Source: Streptomyces sp. NBC_01429
GTDB lineage: Bacteria; Actinomycetota; Actinomycetes; Streptomycetales; Streptomycetaceae
Assembly: GCF_036231945.1 (NCBI RefSeq)
Contig: NZ_CP109599.1
Location: 6,413,501 to 6,477,500 of the forward strand
Reading direction: 5' to 3'
Length of the DNA: 64,000 bases
The position numbers and the translations under genes are program-made. Positions 57,508 to 64,000 of the stretch are shown here, piece by piece. The first letter of the stretch is position 1; each line of letters begins with the position of its first letter. A model generated the notes under the pieces. It was not told where the DNA came from and searched no databases. It was given only the letters and a program-made list of their open reading frames with translations.

Positions 57508-60500
57508 CGTCGTCGGTCAAGCCGCTGTCGACGTCATCCCGATCGTCACCAACTTTCACAGCCGCCTCCTGGCGGCCGTACTCCCCGCCGCGGACCGTGT
57601 CGGACGTCAGGCCGGCGAGCGCATGGGCGACCAGATCTCGCGTCACATCGTCATCACGTTGCCCGACGCAGTGACCCGCGGCGGACAGGCAGCCACCCGA
57701 GCGGCGGCCCGTCAGGGTGACGACGCAGGCGGGGCGTTCAGTCGCTCCCTGCGCAACAAGCTGACGGCGGCATTCAAGGCCATGCCGAAGCTGGACGTCC
57801 GGTTGAGCGACACAGGTGTTGACGCCGAACTCGCGCGCCTCCGGGCGAAGATGGAGCAGCTCTCCAACAAGCGGATCGGTATCGACATCGACGCCGCTAC
57901 TGCCTCCGCTCAGATCCGCCGCATCGAAGCGGAGCTGAAGAGGCTCGGAGCCCAGCACCCGAACGTACAGGTCCGTGCGGACACTGCTGCCGCTCGCGCG
58001 CAGCTCGCTCAGATCCATGCGGCGATTGCAGCCGTCGACGCTCGCGACCCCCGGGTGAAGGTCCATGTCGACACGAGCGGCGCGACGAACGCACTCCTTC
58101 ACCTGGGAATCCAGATCGCTGCCTTGGCTGCGATCCCTCTGGGACCTGTCCTCTTGGCCGGCACAGGCGCCGTGGTCGCCATGGCGACGGCTGGAACGGC
58201 CGCCCTGGGATCCCTGGCCCTCGCGTCGATCCCCGCCATCAAGGGCGTGGCCGACGTCGTCAAGCTCAAGACGGAGGCGGAGAACGAGTCGTCGAGCGCC
58301 ACGGACCGGGGCGCATCGATCGCCAAGAAGGCCGCATCCTCAGCGCTCCAACAGGCATCGGCACAGCAGACGTTGACGGCCGCACACCGCAACGCCGCTC
58401 GCTCGATCGCTCAGTCCAACCGGGCTATCGAAGATGCCGAGCGGGGCGTTTCTGACGCTGTCCAGCGTGCGGCAGACAGCCGACGTCAGGCCGCGGAGAC
58501 CATCCGCCGCGCACAGCAGTCCCTGGCGGACGCTCACCGGAACGTGTCCCGTGCGGAAGAGGCGCTCACCGACTCCCAGCGCGACGCCACGAGCGCTCAG
58601 AAGGCGCTCACAGAGGCCCGAGCCGACGCAGAGGCGCAGCTAGCGGCGCTGAACGACCGGCTCCTTGACGGGATGCTGGATCAGCGTGAGGCCACGCTGC
58701 GCGTTGAAGAGGCACAGCTAGAGCTTCAGCGGGTCATGAACGACCCGAGGTCGACGGAGCTGCAAGTCGAGCGCGCTCAACTCGCCTCTGACCAGGCCGT
58801 CAAGCGATACGCCGACCAGGAAAAGGCGCTCGCTGAACTGCGCAAGACGCAGGCCGAGCAGCAGCGGGCGGGCGTCGACGGCAACGCTCAGGTCGTCGCG
58901 GCACAGGATCGCGTGGCAGCGGCTCAGCGGGCCGTGCGGGACCGCACGGAAGGTGTCGCCGACGCCCAGCGGACGCTCATCGAGCGGTCGGCCGACGTCG
59001 CGGAGGCACAGCGGAAGTCAGCGCGGGCACAGACCGACGCTGCCCGCTCCGTGGCCGACGCTCAGCGGCGGGTTGCCGACGCCGTCGAGAACGCAGCCAA
59101 CGCACAGACGGCGGCTGCTGAGTCCATCACGTCGGCTGAGCGGGGCATCGAGTCGGCCCGCCTGTCGTCGATGGACACGACAACGAACGCCATCAGCAAG
59201 CAGGACGAGTACCGCAAGGCACTTGCGGCAATGACGCCAGAGGCTCGGGACCTGTTCGACGCCTTCGCGGGCCCCAAGGGGTTGAAGAGCGCGTTCAGTG
59301 ACTGGTCGAGGTCACTTGAGCCGACGGTCCTTCCCCTCTTCACCCGAGGGGTCACCGACGCGACGTCGGCTCTTCCGGGCTTCACGCCGCTGGTGGAGTC
59401 TGCGGCGGGGGCCATTACCACCCTGTACGACAAGGCAGAAAAACAGCTCAAGACGCCTTTCTGGCGCTCCTTCACGAAGGATCTGAAAACCTCTGCGGAA
59501 CCGGCTCTCGTCGGGTTCGGCGTGGCGTTCGGCAACACCATCAAGGGCATCGCCGGAATCATCGACGCCTTCCTCCCGCATATGGGGGGAATCGCTGACG
59601 AATCGGATCGGATCACAGAGCGATTCGCCAAGTGGGGAAGCAGCCTCAAAGGCTCGCCCAAGTTCGAAAAATTCCTGGACTACGTCAAGGAGACGTCCCC
59701 CGGTCTAGCGGAATTCATCGGAGACATCCTTGGTACAGCGCTGGACCTGACGAAGGCCGTTGCGCCTCTCTCAACGACGATGTTCGGCCTGGTATCGCCA
59801 GTGCTTGACGCGATCTCGTCGTTGGCGACTAACTCCCCGGGCGTTGTACAAGCGTTGTGGGGAATGTGGGCGGCACAGAAGGCAATTGCCTTGGGCATGG
59901 CGGCGTTCGGCGTCGCGATGGGCATCTACAACGCCGTCATGATCGTCGCTGCGATCACAACGGGCGGGTTCGGTGCCGTTCTGTCCGCGACGGGTATCCT
60001 GCCCATTATCCGCGCCGTGGTAATCGTCGTTGGATTGCTCGCGGCTGGCCTCGTACTGGCCTACAACAAGGTCGACTGGTTCCGTGCTGCCGTCGATGGA
60101 ACCTGGGCTTTCCTGAAAGAGGCGACCTCTTTCCTCTGGGGCTCGGTCCTTAATCCGGCATTCGACGGAATTTGGGCAGGGCTACAGGCTATTGGCGACG
60201 CAGCCGTATGGCTTTGGAACAAAGCAATCCGTCCTTCATTCGACGCCATCGGTAAGGCATCGAAGCCCATCGTCACGGCGCTGATCGTTCTCTTCCTCAC
60301 CCCCGCCTATATCGCCTTCAAGGCTCTCGGTGAAGTTGCCAAGTGGCTATGGAATAAGGCCATTGGACCGGCGTTCTCCCTGGTGGGAGAGGCTTCCCGA
60401 GTTCTCTGGGAAAAGTACCTCCGCCCGCATCTGCGCGACATTGCGGGAGAACTGAAGACCCTTGGCGGCTGGGCCAAGTGGTTCTGGAAGGAAGGTATCA

Positions 60501-62251
60501 GCCCCGCGTTCAGCAAGATCGGTGACGGCGCCAAGTGGCTGTATAACGTCGGAATTAAGAAGCCGTTCGACAACATCCGGTCGGCAATTCGGCTCGTCGC
60601 TGACAGCTTCGATTCCGCTCAGGGACTGATCCAAAAGGCGTGGACGAAAATCAAGGGGCACACGAAAGGCCCTGTGAAGTTCGTAATCGACACGGTGTAC
60701 AACGGTGCGATCGTCCCCCTCTGGGAGAAGGTTGCCAAGCTTACCGGTGCTGACCCGTTGAAGCCGTTCCACCCCGAGGGATATCACACTGGCGGCATCA
60801 TGTCCGGCTATTCCCCGGGACGTGACGACCGCATCATCGCCGTTGGTGGCGGTGAAGCGGTGATGCGTCCTGAATGGACCCGGGCAATCGGTGCGGAACG
60901 TATCAACGCTTGGAACGCCGCTGCCCGTTCTGGTGGCATCGGCGGCGTTCAGCGAGCGATTGCGTCAGGGATGCCAGCGTTCAGGGACGGCGGCGTCGTT
61001 GGCTGGCTGAAGGACAAGACAACGGGCGTTCTCGACACGCTCAACCCGGCGAAGCTCTTCGATCGCGCGACGTCGTGGGTGAAAGAGAAGGTCGCCAACA
61101 TCGGATCCGGACAATGGGGTAAGGCTGTTGCCAAGATCCCCGGCAAGATGATCTCCTCGCTCAAGGACCGAGCTCTCTCGCTCATCGGATTCGGCGGGGG
61201 TGATGGTGGCGGCTCTTGGATGAAGCCAGTCAACGCCCCGTTTGGAACTCCCTTCGGGAAATCCGGCTCCATGTGGAGCAGTGGCAAGCACACCGGCCTC
61301 GACTTCCCCGCCGCAGTTGGCGCAGCCGTGAAGGCGGTCGACGTCGGTAAGGTCGCTCTCGCCCAAGGCGGGGGTCCTTATGGCAACCACGTGATGATCA
61401 ATCACGGCAAGGGCTTGACCTCCCTGTACGCCCACCTCTCGCAGATCGCCACGAAGGTTGGCGAGACCGTGACCCGCGGGCAGCGGATCGGCGCCGTGGG
61501 AGCCACAGGCAACGTCACCGGGCCCCACCTCCACCTCGAAGCCCGTCGCAACGGCGCCGCCATCGACCCGATGCAGTTCCTGGGTGGTGGCTCGACGTCC
61601 TACAAGCCGTCTGCTGGCGTCAGTCAGTGGCGGGGCGTCGTGCAGCAGGCACTTGCGCAGGTCGGTCAGCCGAAGAGCTACACGGACATCACGCTCCGAC
61701 GGATGCAGCAAGAGTCAGGCGGCAACCCCAACGCCGTCAACAAGTGGGATGTCAACTGGCTGAACGGCCACCCATCGGTGGGCCTCATGCAAGTCATTCG
61801 CCCGACCTTCGAGCGCTTCGCCGGTAAGTACAAGGGCACCGGGCCGAAGCAGTACGGGGTGTCGACGAACCCGCTGGCGAACATCTACTCGTCGATGACG
61901 TACGCCCTGGCGCAGTACGGTTCACTCCCCTCGGCCTACAACCGACCTGGCGGGTACGCCTCCGGCGGCTTCCCCGCACTGGGAGAGATGGCGTGGGTGG
62001 GCGAGAACGGCCCCGAGCTGGTGCGTTTCCTTCACCCCGCTCAGGTCTACTCCTCCACGGAGTCGGCCTCCATGGCGCGCACACAGGCCAGCGCCCGGGA
62101 CATCTACACGTCCCGCAGTGCGGCGGGAACGCAGCTCCACGCCGACGTGAAGGTCTACGTCGGCACCCGGGAGATCACGGACATCGTCCGGACAGAGATC
62201 GACATCCACGACCTGGCCATGGCTGATGGCCTGAACACTGGCGGTCGCTGA
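57500..62251 (+). CDS. Phage tail tape measure protein with M23 peptidase and transglycosylase domains
   Basis: 1583 residues. N-terminal helical part; membrane-like hydrophobic stretch about 208-250; long Ala/Gln/Arg coiled coil about 275-560 with heptad-like repeats (AQRAVRDRTEGVADAQR type); second hydrophobic region about 795-855 (YNAVMIVAAITTGG, VVIVVGLLAAGLVLAY). From about 1255 an M23 (LytM) domain: HTGLDFPAAVGAAVKAVD and PHLHLEARRNG carry the zinc ligands. From about 1376 a transglycosylase (SLT) domain: catalytic Glu in MQQESGGNPNAVN and SVGLMQVIRPTFERFA. Such dual hydrolase tape measures open the host wall during DNA injection. Length would specify a siphovirus-type tail. The 59.4-60.8 kb part has lower GC than the ends, suggesting mosaic origin. 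Confidence 0.92.
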   Translation: MPNVVGQAAVDVIPIVTNFHSRLLAAVLPAADRVGRQAGERMGDQISRHIVITLPDAVTRGGQAATRAAARQGDDAGGAFSRSLRNKLTAAFKAMPKLDVRLSDTGVDAELARLRAKMEQLSNKRIGIDIDAATASAQIRRIEAELKRLGAQHPNVQVRADTAAARAQLAQIHAAIAAVDARDPRVKVHVDTSGATNALLHLGIQIAALAAIPLGPVLLAGTGAVVAMATAGTAALGSLALASIPAIKGVADVVKLKTEAENESSSATDRGASIAKKAASSALQQASAQQTLTAAHRNAARSIAQSNRAIEDAERGVSDAVQRAADSRRQAAETIRRAQQSLADAHRNVSRAEEALTDSQRDATSAQKALTEARADAEAQLAALNDRLLDGMLDQREATLRVEEAQLELQRVMNDPRSTELQVERAQLASDQAVKRYADQEKALAELRKTQAEQQRAGVDGNAQVVAAQDRVAAAQRAVRDRTEGVADAQRTLIERSADVAEAQRKSARAQTDAARSVADAQRRVADAVENAANAQTAAAESITSAERGIESARLSSMDTTTNAISKQDEYRKALAAMTPEARDLFDAFAGPKGLKSAFSDWSRSLEPTVLPLFTRGVTDATSALPGFTPLVESAAGAITTLYDKAEKQLKTPFWRSFTKDLKTSAEPALVGFGVAFGNTIKGIAGIIDAFLPHMGGIADESDRITERFAKWGSSLKGSPKFEKFLDYVKETSPGLAEFIGDILGTALDLTKAVAPLSTTMFGLVSPVLDAISSLATNSPGVVQALWGMWAAQKAIALGMAAFGVAMGIYNAVMIVAAITTGGFGAVLSATGILPIIRAVVIVVGLLAAGLVLAYNKVDWFRAAVDGTWAFLKEATSFLWGSVLNPAFDGIWAGLQAIGDAAVWLWNKAIRPSFDAIGKASKPIVTALIVLFLTPAYIAFKALGEVAKWLWNKAIGPAFSLVGEASRVLWEKYLRPHLRDIAGELKTLGGWAKWFWKEGISPAFSKIGDGAKWLYNVGIKKPFDNIRSAIRLVADSFDSAQGLIQKAWTKIKGHTKGPVKFVIDTVYNGAIVPLWEKVAKLTGADPLKPFHPEGYHTGGIMSGYSPGRDDRIIAVGGGEAVMRPEWTRAIGAERINAWNAAARSGGIGGVQRAIASGMPAFRDGGVVGWLKDKTTGVLDTLNPAKLFDRATSWVKEKVANIGSGQWGKAVAKIPGKMISSLKDRALSLIGFGGGDGGGSWMKPVNAPFGTPFGKSGSMWSSGKHTGLDFPAAVGAAVKAVDVGKVALAQGGGPYGNHVMINHGKGLTSLYAHLSQIATKVGETVTRGQRIGAVGATGNVTGPHLHLEARRNGAAIDPMQFLGGGSTSYKPSAGVSQWRGVVQQALAQVGQPKSYTDITLRRMQQESGGNPNAVNKWDVNWLNGHPSVGLMQVIRPTFERFAGKYKGTGPKQYGVSTNPLANIYSSMTYALAQYGSLPSAYNRPGGYASGGFPALGEMAWVGENGPELVRFLHPAQVYSSTESASMARTQASARDIYTSRSAAGTQLHADVKVYVGTREITDIVRTEIDIHDLAMADGLNTGGR

Positions 62252-62263
62252 CGCACGCACACA

Positions 62264-62290
62264 GGGGCGCTCCCGGCTTGGGGGCGCCCC
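62264..62290 (+). terminator. Hairpin after the tape measure gene
   Basis: GGGGCGC (62264-62270) pairs with GCGCCCC (62284-62290), 13 bases after the stop codon. Confidence 0.65.
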
Positions 62291-62301
62291 GCTCCAACTC
62301 A

Positions 62302-62334
62302 CCCTGTACGGCGTCGGCATGAGGCCGTACAGGG
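62302..62334 (+). terminator. Second hairpin after the tape measure gene
   Basis: CCCTGTACGG (62302-62311) and CCGTACAGGG (62325-62334), perfect 10-bp stem, 31 bases before the next ATG. Confidence 0.65.
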
Positions 62335-62364
62335 CTCCCAGACCTTAGAGAGAGGCAGAACACC

Positions 62365-62526
62365 ATGACCTACGGACTCCCCTCCAAGAGCCAGCCCGTT
62401 GAGTGCCCGCAGTGCGGCGCGGAGGTGGCGCAGGTTCCCGGCCCCGGGAAGATCAAGCGCTTCTGTACGCCCCAGCACGGGCGTTCCTGGCGACGTCGCG
62501 CGCGGGCGCTCGGGTGGCCGATCTAA
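62365..62526 (+). CDS. Small zinc-ribbon protein
   Basis: 53 residues. CPQCGAEVAQVPGPGKIKRFCTPQHGRSWRRRARALGW has a C-x2-C ... C-x3-H zinc ribbon followed by a basic helix, a design common in small phage DNA-binding proteins. Its stop overlaps by four bases the end of the convergent repressor gene. Confidence 0.65.
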   Translation: MTYGLPSKSQPVECPQCGAEVAQVPGPGKIKRFCTPQHGRSWRRRARALGWPI

Positions 62527-63290
62527 CCGACGACCGTGCGCCCGTCTTCCCAGAGTGCGAGCACGTGGCTTGCGAAGCGGTCGTACAGGCCGTCGTCTCC
62601 CAGTCGGCGCAAGTGCAGCATGGGCGACTCATGACCAAGCAAGCTGGACAGATGGGGTGTTACTAGCATTTCGTCGTCAAAGGTGAAGACGGAGAGCGCA
62701 ATGTGATCGTCCGAGAATCGAGCTTCAATGCCTGGCGCGTCACCCATCTTGGACAGGGCATCCAAGGTGATGCGGATACGGGTTCCGACCGTCAGGGGCA
62801 CGCCTTCGATCTCTTCTCGACGTCGGGTCACTTGTGAGTCCGGATCACCCACAAGGAACCGCACGGAGCATCCCGACGCAGCCTTAGCCTTGAGACGTGC
62901 GGCAAGTCGTGGATGCTCCTGCCATACGAAGTAGTTCGTATAGCCAGCGAAGATGATGGATGTGGAGGCACCGTCGATGAGGCGTCCCCATACGGACGTA
63001 GGGCACGCGTTCCGATAGGGGTAGGCGGCGACGATTTCCCTCTCCGGACCCGTCTTGATGGCGCTACGGATAGCCTTCGGCCACAGCACTTCCGCACTCA
63101 CTCCCAACGCCTCCGCTACCTCCTGACGCGTTTCCGGATGCGGGACGCGCGTTGGGTCGGAGAGCCATCGTTCCACCGTCTTACTGGTCACTCCGACTGT
63201 ACGGGCGAGCTTGGAGCGGGTCATGTTGGCGTCGGAGATAGCGTCTCGCAGCGTCGTATTCAAGGCTTCCCCCAGGGACGTTTGGGCCAC
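62523..63290 (-). CDS. HTH protein with PLD-like C-terminal domain (DUF5919 type), probable element repressor
   Basis: 255 residues from a GTG. N-terminal Cro/C1-type HTH: MTRSKLARTVGVTSKTVERWLSDPTRVPHPETRQEVAEALGVSAEVLWP. The C-terminal half resembles the DUF5919/PLD-like domain of actinobacteria (VWGRLIDGASTSIIFAGYTNYFVWQEHP, KAASGCSVRFLVGDPDSQVTRRREEIEG, MLVTPHLSSLLGHESPMLHLRR); the HxK-x4-D pair of true phospholipase D is not seen. No ribosome binding site; TACCGT five bases upstream of the GTG suggests a leaderless message, as for some phage repressors. Divergent from the early genes at 63448. Confidence 0.8.
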   Translation of the reverse strand: MAQTSLGEALNTTLRDAISDANMTRSKLARTVGVTSKTVERWLSDPTRVPHPETRQEVAEALGVSAEVLWPKAIRSAIKTGPEREIVAAYPYRNACPTSVWGRLIDGASTSIIFAGYTNYFVWQEHPRLAARLKAKAASGCSVRFLVGDPDSQVTRRREEIEGVPLTVGTRIRITLDALSKMGDAPGIEARFSDDHIALSVFTFDDEMLVTPHLSSLLGHESPMLHLRRLGDDGLYDRFASHVLALWEDGRTVVG

Positions 63291-63330
63291 TTAGGACGGT
63301 ATCCCCTGGAGCACTAGAAGTCCCCGGCAT

Positions 63331-63372
63331 GTCAGTTCTGACGTCCCTTCGAGTGGACGACGGTCTACGTAG
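63331..63372. promoter_or_regulatory. Candidate repressor operators in the divergent region
   Basis: The gap 63291-63447 between the repressor and the plus-strand genes contains GTCAGTTCTGAC (63331-63342, GTCAG/CTGAC arms) and the palindrome CTACGTAG (63365-63372). Which, if either, is the operator cannot be decided by eye. Confidence 0.4.
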
Positions 63373-63447
63373 GTACCCGTGACGCAAGTGTCCCGGCATC
63401 GCGTGAACGACCCGGGACGTGGACGACGCTTCGAAGGAGCGATCGAC

Positions 63448-63681
63448 GTGAACCACCTTACTGAATACCGACAGCGGCATATGACGCCCCCGGTACAACT
63501 CATGGAGCCCGCCGTCCATAAGGCGCCCGAGCCCGCCCGTGGATGCGACGTCTGCGAGGCACTCGCCAAGCAGTGGAGGCAGGCGACAGACGTCACGAGC
63601 CCCGCCTACGACCTGTCGCATGCCCTGGATCTGGCTATCGAGATCGGCCGGCACCCGCATGCGAAGAGGAGGCGGTCGTGA
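63448..63681 (+). CDS. Unidentified small early-region protein
   Basis: 77 residues from the GTG at 63448, chosen because AAGGAG lies eight bases upstream; a longer frame from 63379 has no such site. CDVCEALAKQWRQATDVTSPAYDLSHALDLAIEIGRHPHAKRR: one C-x2-C pair and a helical body. Overlaps the next start by four bases. No family recognised. Confidence 0.6.
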   Translation: MNHLTEYRQRHMTPPVQLMEPAVHKAPEPARGCDVCEALAKQWRQATDVTSPAYDLSHALDLAIEIGRHPHAKRRRS

Positions 63682-63860
63682 CGACCACGATCAAGGCCAT
63701 CAATGCCCGCGTGCAGGCCATATACCGTCTCCGGATCGCTCACGTCGAAGAGTGCGAGCCGTGCAAGCTCGACAAGCCCTGTGCAGACGGGACGGAACTC
63801 CTCCGCCGCTGGCGCGAGGGGGTTCGCGAGTCCCGGGCCGAACGGGAACGGCTGCGCTGA
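63678..63860 (+). CDS. Unidentified small Cys-containing protein
   Basis: 60 residues from a GTG with GAGGAGG upstream, overlapping the previous stop. INARVQAIYRLRIAHVEECEPCKLDKPCADGTELLRRWREGV has C-x2-C-x4-C and a charged helical tail. With the preceding gene it forms a small operon under the divergent control region. Confidence 0.6.
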   Translation: MTTTIKAINARVQAIYRLRIAHVEECEPCKLDKPCADGTELLRRWREGVRESRAERERLR

Positions 63861-63873
63861 AGACCGCCTGACA

Positions 63874-63916
63874 GCTCCGTCCGTGCTTCCAATCCCCCGG
63901 TCGGCACGGACGGAGC
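63874..63916 (+). terminator. Terminator hairpin after the small early operon
   Basis: GCTCCGTCCGTGC (63874-63886) pairs perfectly with GCACGGACGGAGC (63904-63916). Confidence 0.75.
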
Positions 63917-63923
63917 GCTGAGC

Positions 63924-63958
63924 CCCCGCACGCTGCTCATCACAGGCCCCGTGCGGGG
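63924..63958 (+). terminator. Second adjacent hairpin
   Basis: CCCCGCACG (63924-63932) pairs with CGTGCGGGG (63950-63958). Together with the hairpin just before it, this makes a double terminator at the right edge of the window. Confidence 0.6.
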
Positions 63959-64000
63959 AAGGGGCGGGTGAAGGTCGGCATACCTCACCCGCTAGGGAGC

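Larger units (their letters stand above)
50095..64000. mobile_element. Phage-like integrative element inserted in alkB (left end and first 14 kb)
   Basis: Begins with a large serine integrase at the alkB break. Contains an RHH regulator, small zinc-binding proteins, a terminase-small-like protein, an HK97 gp10-like protein, a tape measure protein and a divergent HTH repressor. GC is visibly lower than the flanking chromosome and genes are short and tightly packed with many perfect hairpins between them. No large terminase, portal, protease, capsid, plasmid replication or FtsK-type transfer gene is seen. The right end is outside the window. Confidence 0.85.

Noticed and set aside
1..64000. tRNA or rRNA genes, including a tRNA attachment site for the element
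   Set aside because: No cloverleaf or rRNA-like sequence was recognised by eye; the element junction is inside alkB instead.

Overview
The window is GC-rich actinobacterial chromosome, almost certainly Streptomyces. Third codon positions are strongly GC, GTG starts are common, and mycothiol-linked formaldehyde metabolism (mscR), SoxR, many TetR/MerR/PadR/GntR regulators and a type VII secretion-like pair are present. Positions 1-49.6 kb look like ordinary chromosome; about 50.1 kb to the end of the window is an integrated phage-like element with visibly lower GC and different gene style.

Layout. 0-4 kb: an ISP-type restriction/modification domain protein, a HutC-type GntR regulator and homogentisate dioxygenase (hmgA). 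4-11 kb: a molybdopterin oxidoreductase, an orphan sugar-type ABC ATPase, and an aldehyde dehydrogenase/alcohol dehydrogenase pair with a nearby TetR regulator. 11.7-15.8 kb: YiaA-type membrane protein, TetR plus convergent MaoC hydratase sharing one operator motif, a PadR/HAAS membrane-protein pair, soxR, and a zinc-ribbon protein. 16-22 kb: a secreted penicillin-acylase-family hydrolase, a MerR regulator with an old-yellow-enzyme reductase, and a Tat-exported NamZ/DUF1343 muramidase. 22-31 kb: acyl-CoA metabolism (SDR, acyl-CoA ligase, TetR; APH-like kinase plus acyl-CoA dehydrogenase), an I36 inhibitor-like secreted protein, a LuxR-type regulator, an MBL enzyme and an HxlR regulator. 31-39.8 kb: quinone oxidoreductase, two DUF202/YidH-type membrane proteins, a Nudix enzyme, an FAD dehydrogenase, a TPR-like protein, an APC permease, and a Mo-sulfite-oxidase-fold protein with a cytochrome b partner. 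39.8-42.7 kb: gluconate permease, gluconokinase and their GntR regulator. 42.8-49.6 kb: mycothiol-dependent formaldehyde oxidation, an RluA-type pseudouridine synthase, an HD hydrolase, the EccD-like/EspI-like pair and a DMT transporter.

The alkB gene at 49.6 kb is cut: only its C-terminal part remains, and the reading frame runs into an element whose first gene is a large serine integrase. The element carries a ribbon-helix-helix regulator with three matching palindromes, a structured 0.9 kb non-coding region, small zinc-binding proteins, a terminase-small-subunit-like gene, an HK97 gp10-like connector, a 1583-residue tape measure protein with M23 and lytic transglycosylase domains, and a divergent HTH-PLD-like repressor. 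No large terminase, portal, protease or major capsid gene is seen between integrase and repressor. The right end lies beyond the window, so satellite, reduced prophage and incomplete view remain open.

A second theme is short tandem repeats in many places, both intergenic (8-, 10-, 12-, 17-, 20- and 32-bp units) and in low-complexity coding segments. All functional assignments come from reading protein sequence and motifs; no database search was run.
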